DNA from: GCA-2705995 sp048267965
Lineage (GTDB): Bacteria > Bacteroidota > Bacteroidia > Flavobacteriales_G > Salibacteraceae
NCBI GenBank assembly: GCA_048267965.1
Contig: JBLWWK010000001.1
Coordinates: 186,001-250,000, forward strand
Reading direction: 5' to 3'
Length of the DNA stretch: 64,000 nt
In this document: positions 26,687-33,054 of the stretch, in pieces
How positions within the stretch are numbered: position 1 is the stretch's first letter
Layout: every line of letters begins with the position of its first letter
Notes under the pieces: model-generated
What the model saw: only the letters and a program-made list of their open reading frames with translations
Told to the model about the DNA's origin: nothing
The model's database searches: none
Translations under genes and position numbers: made by a program

Positions 26687-27124
26687 TTAATGCGCTGCAA
26701 ATGTTTTTTCTTCTACCAGTTCGCCTGTTTCGCTCCAGAATTTCCAATTGCCAACCTGCTTGCCTTCTTGGTAATTACCTTCAGAACGTTTTTGTCCGTT
26801 GGGAAAATACACGATACTTTTCCCTTCTCGAAGTCCTTTTTCAAAAGAGCCTTCGCTCCAGATTTGGCCGTTGGTGAAGTAGGCTTTCCACTCTCCTTCA
26901 CGTTCTCCATTTTCGTTTAAACTGCCTTGTAGTTTGGTAGCTCCTGTTTTGTAAAAGGTGGTTTCTCCAGTAGGAACACTGTCTTGACCATTTACGGCAA
27001 AAGTTCTTTCTACTTTCACCATTCCGTTTTCGAACTTTTCTACTACGTGTGTTCTTTGCTCAGAAGAAGAGCAAGAGGCAAAAAACAAAAGGGTGCTTGC
27101 AGCTAGTATAGCGAATGGTTTCAT
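26687..27124 (-). CDS. MORN-repeat (YwqK-like) lipoprotein (module B)
   Basis: A 145-aa lipoprotein: leader MKPFAILAASTLLFFASC with the lipobox FASC. The mature part has about four MORN/YwqK-type repeats of about 23 residues (GEWKAYFTNGQIWSEGSF, GKSIVYFPNGQKRSEGNY, GNWKFWSETGELVEEKTF). Homologues are often called YwqK antitoxins, but no toxin gene is present and the lipobox argues for an envelope role. I start at the ATG at 27124 to keep the signal peptide intact. It follows the anti-sigma-like gene by 29 bases. Confidence 0.82.
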   Translation of the reverse strand: MKPFAILAASTLLFFASCSSSEQRTHVVEKFENGMVKVERTFAVNGQDSVPTGETTFYKTGATKLQGSLNENGEREGEWKAYFTNGQIWSEGSFEKGLREGKSIVYFPNGQKRSEGNYQEGKQVGNWKFWSETGELVEEKTFAAH

Positions 27125-27153
27125 GCTTTTTTTAATGCACAAAGCTAACGAAT

Positions 27154-28482
27154 CTATTTCTCAATTTTTTTCAATAGGTCTTCAGCACGTTTTGCATAAA
27201 AGCCTTTCTGATTAATAATAGTGGTTAGCCATTCTTTGGCTTCAACAAGTCGGTATTGCTCGGTTAAAAGTTGAGCGAGTTCCCACTGTGCTTCGGGTCT
27301 AAAGACGGGTGGTTCTTGCTCTATCACTGCTCTTAAACGAATTTCGGCAATATCCATCTTAAACAGAAATTTACTGACCAAAGCCGAATAAAAAAGCGCA
27401 TTTTGATCTTGCGGAAACTGGTTTAAAATCAGGTTAAATCGCTGTTCTGCTAAGGTGTAATTACGCTGGTGAAAGGCTTCTATGGCAGACTCTAAAGCAA
27501 AGTCGTAATTCAACGAAATGGTATACGGTGAATTAATGTAGTCTTCGGGCTTAACTTCGTCTTGATTTCCGTATCTCGGGGGAGTAGATCGCGCTAGTTC
27601 ATCTAGCATTTTTTTGCGTTGTTCTACTTCTGAAAGTTCTTGATTATCATTATTTAATCGTTCTACGGTTTCGTAGTTTACAATTTTATAATGGGCAGAA
27701 GCAATGTTTACATAAGCTGTTAAATCTTCATCGATTTCGGGAAGTATCTTTTCTGCTGTTTCTTCTTTTTCTTCTGTTGGTTGGTTTTCTGCGATGGTTG
27801 ATGAAGTGGTACCCACATTTTCTACAGGCGATGGGGTAGTTGATACGGTTTCTTGCGGTGTAGAAATAGCCGTTTCTTCAGCCAAAACTTGAGGTTGATC
27901 TTGGGTGGCTGCAGTTTCTTTGGCCGTAGTGTTTTGAGCCAAATCGGTAGAGTAAATTGCTTCTTGATTTTCGTTTTGCTCATCTTCTGGCTTTTCAGTT
28001 TTTTCTTTAACGGTAGGAACCGTTTCTGCTTCTGTAGGTTGAGCATCGTCTAATTCTGTGTTTTCTATCTTTTCGGTGTTTTCTGTCGAAGATTCTTTTA
28101 CAATTTCTTCAGTTTTTTCTATTTGCTTTTTCGACTGAAGTGTGTTTTCTGCGGTTAATTGGGTTTGGGTTCCTACCGGGAAAAACCAAACAAAGGCCAC
28201 TGTAATAAGGGTAGCGGCTATTCCTATTGCCCACCAAACGGTGGTAGATGCAGTGCTCTGTGCAGAAAGCTTTTCGGGCATAGAGAGTTGCTCTAAAGTG
28301 CTCCAACTTTCGGGGACATTTTCGAGTCCTTCGAGGGCTTCTCTATCTAAAGCAGAAGATTCTAGAACCATCTCGATTCGGTTTCTTTCCGATTCGGATA
28401 GCTCGTCTCGAAGATAGGCGAGTAGCTCATCTTTGGTAAGAGAGCCTTCTTCACTGAATATTTTATTGTACAGCTGACTCAT
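27154..28482 (-). CDS. Anti-sigma-like single-TM protein with periplasmic TPR domain (module B)
   Basis: A 442-aa protein. The cytoplasmic residues 1-75 (LTKDELLAYLRDELSESE, LEGLENVP) resemble the N-terminal helices of anti-sigma factors but lack the zinc His/Cys residues. A single TM helix spans about 82-102 (VWWAIGIAATLITVAFVWFF). A Glu/Thr/Gln-rich low-complexity linker runs to about 250, and TPR-like helices occupy the C-terminus (FHQRNYTLAEQRFNLILN, RPEAQWELAQLLTEQY). Its start overlaps the sigma gene by 20 bases. A role as membrane regulator of that sigma factor is inferred. Confidence 0.8.
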   Translation of the reverse strand: MSQLYNKIFSEEGSLTKDELLAYLRDELSESERNRIEMVLESSALDREALEGLENVPESWSTLEQLSMPEKLSAQSTASTTVWWAIGIAATLITVAFVWFFPVGTQTQLTAENTLQSKKQIEKTEEIVKESSTENTEKIENTELDDAQPTEAETVPTVKEKTEKPEDEQNENQEAIYSTDLAQNTTAKETAATQDQPQVLAEETAISTPQETVSTTPSPVENVGTTSSTIAENQPTEEKEETAEKILPEIDEDLTAYVNIASAHYKIVNYETVERLNNDNQELSEVEQRKKMLDELARSTPPRYGNQDEVKPEDYINSPYTISLNYDFALESAIEAFHQRNYTLAEQRFNLILNQFPQDQNALFYSALVSKFLFKMDIAEIRLRAVIEQEPPVFRPEAQWELAQLLTEQYRLVEAKEWLTTIINQKGFYAKRAEDLLKKIEK

Positions 28483-29047
28483 GTTTAATTTTGCTCAGTT
28501 GAATACGTAAGTTTCTTTTGCCGTTTTGAATAAAGCTTTTTACCTGTTTATTGGTTAAACCGGTAAGCGATTCAATTTCTCGGTACGATTTGTTTTTGAG
28601 GTAAAACAACTCAATGCACATGCGTTGATCTTCGTTAAGCAGTTGAATGGCTTTGTGCAATTGCTGCTCTTCTCGTTCTTTTTCGAGTTTTTCGTCTACC
28701 GAATCTGCATAATCCCATGCCTCTTGCGCTTCTTGATCTTTTCCACTTCTGCTTTTTTCTTGTCGAATAATTTGCAGGCAGTGATTTCTGCTCACCATAA
28801 AAAGCCAACTTTTAAAATTGTCGATTTGATGCTTTTTCAAGTCAACCAACAATTTTTCGAAGATATTGCTTACCTCGTCTTTGCTACGTTCTGGGTTTTT
28901 CAGGTATTTCATGCAAAGCCCAAAAACGAGATGACTGTAGCGTTTAAACAGCTCGCCTACCAGAGCAGGATTGTGCTTTTTCTGGTAGGCTGCTATTAAT
29001 TCAGCATCTGAATACTCACTTTTATTTTTAACTAGTTTCTTAAACAA
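28463..29047 (-). CDS. ECF-type RNA polymerase sigma factor (module B)
   Basis: A 194-aa sigma-70 family protein with region 2 (ERSKDEVSNIFEKLLVDL, NFKSWLFMVSRNHCLQIIR) and region 4 (LNEDQRMCIELFYLKNKSYRE, LTGLTNKQVKSFIQNGKRNL). Its 3' end overlaps the anti-sigma-like gene, so the pair is translationally coupled. The barrel-less TonB plug protein lies 18 bases upstream in the same direction. Confidence 0.93.
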   Translation of the reverse strand: MFKKLVKNKSEYSDAELIAAYQKKHNPALVGELFKRYSHLVFGLCMKYLKNPERSKDEVSNIFEKLLVDLKKHQIDNFKSWLFMVSRNHCLQIIRQEKSRSGKDQEAQEAWDYADSVDEKLEKEREEQQLHKAIQLLNEDQRMCIELFYLKNKSYREIESLTGLTNKQVKSFIQNGKRNLRIQLSKIKHESAVQ

Positions 29048-29065
29048 GGCCCACTGTTTAAGTGA

Positions 29066-29809
29066 TTAATTATGTGCGTTTTTAAGGCGTTGTGTTGCTT
29101 TGTATTGATTGTAAAGGTCGAAATAACTTTTGGTTTCTACTATAACTACCCCTCCAGTAATGTCTCCGTACTGTGCAGGAACTCCGCCAGTGTAAACCGT
29201 CATCTCACCAATGGCTGTTGAAGGGATTCCAAAACCAGGTCCTTTTACTTTAATACCGTCAACAAAATAGTGATTAGCATCTGAGCGGGCACCTCTAAAG
29301 TGGAGGGGTTGACCTTCGTCTTTTTGGTACACTCCGCTACCTACAGAAGCAATTAACCCTTCGATGTTACGTATTTGTGGGTTTTTCTCAATGTCTTTCC
29401 AGCGCAAGGGAATAGCCATTGGATCTTCTGGATCGATGAGTTTGTCTTTGTATTCTTTGAACACAAAAGTTTTACCTGTGATACCTGGAAGAACTTCAAT
29501 CTCTCCCATAAACTCAATTTTGTTGGCAGATACCCGAACCCCTTCGATGGTTGTTTTTTGGTATCCAACAAAAGAAATGGTAAGGTTATAGGTACTCGGC
29601 TGTAAGGGTTTTAAGAGAAAACGTCCGTCTAAATCGGTGGTTACACCAATTATTTCAGATCCGTATTCTACGTAAACGTTGGCGAAAGCTAACGGTTCTT
29701 TTGATTCTTGATCGATTACTCGACCTCTAAGTGCACCTGTTCCTTGTGCGTAAAGTTGTGTTCCTACCGTTATAAACAGAAGCACAAAAATGTAATGTAG
29801 TGTTTTCAT
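29066..29809 (-). CDS. Barrel-less TonB plug protein with CarboxypepD-like domain (module B)
   Basis: A 247-aa secreted protein: signal peptide MKTLHYIFVLLFITVGTQLYAQ, then a carboxypeptidase-regulatory-like domain (LRGRVIDQESKEPLAFANVY, residues 27-110), then a TonB-receptor plug (ASVGSGVYQKDEGQPLHFRG, HYFVDGIKVKG, IGEMTVYTGGVPAQYGD). It stops after ETKSYFDLYNQYKATQRLK, where a receptor would begin its barrel. The sigma gene starts 18 bases later, so there is no barrel remnant and this is a complete short gene. It may be a partner or sensor in the sigma module. Confidence 0.85.
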   Translation of the reverse strand: MKTLHYIFVLLFITVGTQLYAQGTGALRGRVIDQESKEPLAFANVYVEYGSEIIGVTTDLDGRFLLKPLQPSTYNLTISFVGYQKTTIEGVRVSANKIEFMGEIEVLPGITGKTFVFKEYKDKLIDPEDPMAIPLRWKDIEKNPQIRNIEGLIASVGSGVYQKDEGQPLHFRGARSDANHYFVDGIKVKGPGFGIPSTAIGEMTVYTGGVPAQYGDITGGVVIVETKSYFDLYNQYKATQRLKNAHN

Positions 29810-29852
29810 AAGCTATGCTTTTTAAATTCTCTATTGAGATGCACAGCTTATG
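29807..29852 (-). promoter_or_regulatory. Inverted repeat spanning the plug-protein start codon
   Basis: CATAAGCT (29807-29814) and AGCTTATG (29845-29852) are perfect 8-base inverted repeats with a 30-base spacer. The inner arm contains the start codon of the 29809 gene, so a leader hairpin could mask it. It may be a chance match. Confidence 0.25.
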
Positions 29853-29868
29853 AAAATTCCACACAGAA

Positions 29869-30495
29869 TTAAGCATCTTCAGCAACTACTTGCTTTACTT
29901 CTGGCATAAAACGATCGAAAAGATTTTTGATGCCGCCTTGTAAAGTGGCGGTAGAAGATGGGCAACCGCTGCAAGCGCCACTCAATTTTAAGGTGAGAAT
30001 TCCGTTTTCGAAAGATTTGAAATGAATGGCCCCACCATCGCCTTCAACTGCTGGACGAACGTATTCTTCTAGCAAGTTGATGATTTTTTCTTCTTGTTCG
30101 TTTTCGGGTGTGGCGGTAATAGAGATTTGTTCTTTCTCTTGGGTTTCGCTGTTAGTGGTTTCGTGTTGTGTTTTCTTAGGGGGCTTCGTAAATACAGGCT
30201 GGTCGGCTTGTAAATAATTAGTGAGGTATTCTCTCATTTCTAAAACAACATCGTCCCATTCTACGCTATCTGTTTTTGTAATGGTGACGAAGTTATTGGC
30301 GAAAAACAAGCTTTTCACAAACGGGAAGGTAAAGAGTACACGGGCTAAAGGAGCTTCTTCGCACTCTTCTTCTGAGTGGTATTCGATGGTAGCCCCATAG
30401 TTAATAAGCAGCTTGTTAGCTACAAACTTCATGGTGGCAGGGTTAGGCGTGCTTTCCGCGTATATAGTAATAGGAACCATTTTTTTATCGGCCAT
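29869..30495 (-). CDS. nfu: NifU/Nfu-type iron-sulfur cluster carrier
   Basis: Carries and delivers [4Fe-4S] clusters in the cytoplasm. The 208-aa protein from the ATG at 30495 has an Nfu N-terminal domain (YAESTPNPATMKFVANKLL), a charged linker with QEKEQ-type sequence, and the C-terminal NifU domain with the cluster-binding CxxC (LSGACSGCPSSTATLQGG). The ATG at 30591 would overlap the divergent gene and precede the promoter element at 30538-30545, so I reject it. Confidence 0.93.
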   Translation of the reverse strand: MADKKMVPITIYAESTPNPATMKFVANKLLINYGATIEYHSEEECEEAPLARVLFTFPFVKSLFFANNFVTITKTDSVEWDDVVLEMREYLTNYLQADQPVFTKPPKKTQHETTNSETQEKEQISITATPENEQEEKIINLLEEYVRPAVEGDGGAIHFKSFENGILTLKLSGACSGCPSSTATLQGGIKNLFDRFMPEVKQVVAEDA

Positions 30496-30537
30496 ATTCT
30501 TGTGCTTTATATTGATTTTTGGACCTGCAAATTTAGT

Positions 30538-30545
30538 GAAGCTGT
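30538..30545 (-). promoter_or_regulatory. -7 promoter element for nfu
   Basis: The minus strand reads TAAATTTG, an exact TAnnTTTG match 42 bases before the ATG at 30495. The -33 site is unclear. Confidence 0.4.
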
Positions 30546-30584
30546 AAGACTTCTTTTTATCACTTTTGCTTAAAACTGAAAAGA

Positions 30585-31106
30585 ATGGCACTTATTAAAG
30601 AATGCAGAGGTTTTTCACCTGAATGGGGAGACGATTGTTACTTGGCAGAAAATGCCACGATAGTGGGAGATGTTAAAATGGGCAACGAATGTTCTGTTTG
30701 GTTCAGTGCAGTAATTCGCGGAGATGTAAACAGCATTCGAATGGGAAACAGAGTAAATGTGCAAGATGGAGCAGTGATTCATTGTACGTATGAGAAAACC
30801 AAAACCATCTTGGGCAACAATGTTTCTATTGGTCACAATGCATTGGTGCACGGCTGCACAGTAAAAGATAATGTGTTAATTGGAATGGGTTCTATTGTGA
30901 TGGATAATGTAACCATTGAAGAGAATTGCATTATTGCTGCTGGCGCAGTGGTTTTAGAAGGAACCCATGTGGAATCTGGTTCTGTATATGCTGGTGTACC
31001 TGCTAAAAAAGTAAAAACACTAAGTACTGAACTTTTTGAAGGAGAAGTGCAAAGAATTGCTAAAAACTATGTAAAATACTCAAGTTGGTTCAAAGAAGAA
31101 AAGTAG
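30585..31106 (+). CDS. Gamma-class carbonic anhydrase family protein
   Basis: A 173-aa left-handed beta-helix protein with hexapeptide repeats (ATIVGDVKMGNECSVWFSAV, IRMGNRVNVQDGAVIHCT). The three metal-binding His of the YrdA/PaaY/gamma-CA family are present (VIHCT, then SIGHNALVHGC). The C-terminus is helical (LFEGEVQRIAKNYVKYSSW). It may hydrate CO2 or act as a metal-binding trimer of other function. It is divergent from nfu. Confidence 0.92.
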   Translation: MALIKECRGFSPEWGDDCYLAENATIVGDVKMGNECSVWFSAVIRGDVNSIRMGNRVNVQDGAVIHCTYEKTKTILGNNVSIGHNALVHGCTVKDNVLIGMGSIVMDNVTIEENCIIAAGAVVLEGTHVESGSVYAGVPAKKVKTLSTELFEGEVQRIAKNYVKYSSWFKEEK

Positions 31107-31113
31107 CCAAATC

Positions 31114-31899
31114 CTAAAGAGGTGTAATGGAAAATGAAGGAGCTTTTAGTTCATGAAGTAGTGTTGAAAGCACTTGGGCGTTTCCATTGGTAAAAAACTG
31201 ATGCTGACCTTTGAGCTGTTCAGTAGTTTGCTGATTTTCTAGAAGAATACGTTGAGTTTGAAGGGCCACAGCTTCACCAGAATCAATAATTTCTACATGG
31301 GCCGGAGTAAGTTCTTGAATAAGGGGCTTTAAAAACGGATAATGCGTGCAACCTAAAACAATGTGATCGCAGTTGTTGGCAATCATTGGTTGCAGGTAGC
31401 GATAGAGCAATTGGCGCATTTCTGCAGAGTCTTTCTTACCTGTTTCTATCAGTTCTACCAAGCCACTACCTGCTCTAATGGTGGCTTCAATATCTCTACC
31501 AAATCTTCTGTAGGTTTCGTTAAATAAAGTACTGTTGAGAGTTCCTTTGGTGGCTAAAACCCCTACTTTTTTAGTTTTTGATTTAAGAGCGGCTGGTTTA
31601 ATGGCGGGTTCTATGCCTACAAAAGCAACATTAAACTCTTTTCTTAAATGCTGAATGGCCATGGTGGTGGCTGTGTTGCAGGCCACTACAATTATTTTGG
31701 CTCCTTTTTGTAGTAGGAACCGAGTGTTTTTTACCGAGAGCTCTATGATTTCACTTTGAGATTTCTCACCATACGGAGCGTTTTGGCTATCGGCTAAGTA
31801 AAGAGAAGATTCTTGCGGCATTAAACGATGAATCTCGTGCCAAATGGTAAGTCCACCAACGCCAGAATCGAAAATACCAATAGGTTGATCACGGTTCAT
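31114..31899 (-). CDS. murI: Glutamate racemase MurI
   Basis: Cofactor-independent racemase supplying D-glutamate for peptidoglycan. The 261-aa protein has IGIFDSGVGGLTIWHE at the N-terminus, PYGEKS near residue 43, and the two catalytic Cys in VACNTATT (about 73) and LGCTHYPFL (about 185). It ends the envelope block, but a strong terminator lies between it and ompH, so its transcription depends on read-through or a weak local promoter. A nine-base word at 31713-31721 is read as Arg-Phe-Leu with CGG. Confidence 0.96.
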   Translation of the reverse strand: MNRDQPIGIFDSGVGGLTIWHEIHRLMPQESSLYLADSQNAPYGEKSQSEIIELSVKNTRFLLQKGAKIIVVACNTATTMAIQHLRKEFNVAFVGIEPAIKPAALKSKTKKVGVLATKGTLNSTLFNETYRRFGRDIEATIRAGSGLVELIETGKKDSAEMRQLLYRYLQPMIANNCDHIVLGCTHYPFLKPLIQELTPAHVEIIDSGEAVALQTQRILLENQQTTEQLKGQHQFFTNGNAQVLSTLLHELKAPSFSITPL

Positions 31900-31902
31900 A
31901 CA

Positions 31903-31939
31903 ACAAAAAAAAGCATCTCATTTAAAATAAGATGCTTTT
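31903..31939 (-). terminator. Intrinsic terminator between ompH and murI
   Basis: On the minus strand AAAAGCATCT pairs with AGATGCTTTT (10 pairs) and is followed by an uninterrupted T run. It ends only four bases before the murI ATG. Confidence 0.85.
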
Positions 31940-31963
31940 GATTTAATCTTTTAAAGTAAAACC

Positions 31964-32497
31964 TTACGGTATTTGAAGGTACTTTTTAACCAATGGTAAA
32001 ATGTCGTCACCTTCTGGGAAATGCAATACTAAGCCTGCACTTGTGTCTAAAACATAATCGTAGCCATTTTCGTCTGCTACGGTTTTAATTGCTTGCTCTG
32101 CTTTGTCTAAAAGAGGTTGAACCAATTCTTGCTCTTTCATGGCTAAGTCTTGTTCTGCACCTTGTCTAAACTCTTGAATTCGACCTTCCATTTCAGTGAT
32201 TTCTCTCACTTTGGTTCTTTTTACAAGATCGGTCCATGTTTTTTCGTTGGCTTGGTAATCAGCAACTTTCGATTCATATTCTGTAGACATGGTTTGAAGT
32301 TGCGTTTGAAGCTGACGTTGATATTCTTCTAGCTCTTTTTGTACTTTGTCTCTTTCTGGCATTAACTGAAGCAACTCGTTTGAGTTGATGTGGCCAATTT
32401 TACGCGTATCAGTGTCTTGTGCCGAAGCAAACTGAAAGGCTCCTACAAGCATGAAAAGAACCGCTAGAAATGATATTTTTTTTGTCATCGTTTTCAT
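31964..32497 (-). CDS. OmpH/Skp-family periplasmic chaperone
   Basis: A 177-aa protein with signal peptide (KKISFLAVLFMLVGAFQFASA) and an elongated helical-hairpin body rich in Gln/Glu/Lys (VQKELEEYQRQLQTQLQ, EGRIQEFRQGAEQDLAMK) typical of Skp, which holds unfolded outer-membrane proteins for BamA. It is second of a tandem pair downstream of bamA. The start may also be the fourth codon (MTKK). Confidence 0.92.
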   Translation of the reverse strand: MKTMTKKISFLAVLFMLVGAFQFASAQDTDTRKIGHINSNELLQLMPERDKVQKELEEYQRQLQTQLQTMSTEYESKVADYQANEKTWTDLVKRTKVREITEMEGRIQEFRQGAEQDLAMKEQELVQPLLDKAEQAIKTVADENGYDYVLDTSAGLVLHFPEGDDILPLVKKYLQIP

Positions 32498-32524
32498 CGT
32501 CTAAAAATTAATCAGTCGTCAAAA

Positions 32525-33043
32525 TTATTTATCTGCTCCAGAAATACCTAGTTTTTTGAGAATGGTCTCGCTTTTATCGTATTTAGGATCAGAATAGAGA
32601 ATAGTTGCATTGTTCGCTTTATCGAAAATGGCGGCATAACTTCTTTCGTCTGCCAATTCTTTTATAGCATCGTAGATGCGGTCTTGCAGCGGTTTAATCA
32701 GTTCTTGCCTGCGTGAAAAGAGCTCACCTTCAACACCAAATTTGGCTTTTTGGTAATCACGAGCCGCTTTTTCTTTTTCTATTATTTCTTCTTCACGTTG
32801 TCTTTTCATCTCTTCGGTTAAGAGAATAGCCTCTGCTTGGTAGGCTTTGTACAGTTTTTCAATTTCTGCATACTTGGCCTCAATGGTTTTTTGCCATTGA
32901 TCTGAAAGTTCGTCTAGCTCAGCCTGCGCTTCTGCATATTCGGGCATGCTTTCTAAGATGTATTTAGAATCTACATAAGCAAAACGTTGTGCTTGTAGAG
33001 CTAAACTGGTAAGAGTAAGTAGAACGATAGCAAAATACTTCAT
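32525..33043 (-). CDS. OmpH/Skp-family periplasmic chaperone
   Basis: A 172-aa paralogue of the neighbouring Skp protein: signal peptide MKYFAIVLLTLTSLALQAQ, then RFAYVDSKYILESMPEYAEA and a long coiled-coil rich in Glu/Lys. It begins 11 bases after bamA and precedes the second ompH by 27 bases, so all three are cotranscribed. Confidence 0.93.
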   Translation of the reverse strand: MKYFAIVLLTLTSLALQAQRFAYVDSKYILESMPEYAEAQAELDELSDQWQKTIEAKYAEIEKLYKAYQAEAILLTEEMKRQREEEIIEKEKAARDYQKAKFGVEGELFSRRQELIKPLQDRIYDAIKELADERSYAAIFDKANNATILYSDPKYDKSETILKKLGISGADK

Positions 33044-33054
33044 GTTATAGTGAT

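Noticed and set aside
26687..27124. Toxin-antitoxin system (YwqK antitoxin name)
   Set aside because: There is no adjacent toxin gene, and the lipobox shows an envelope protein.
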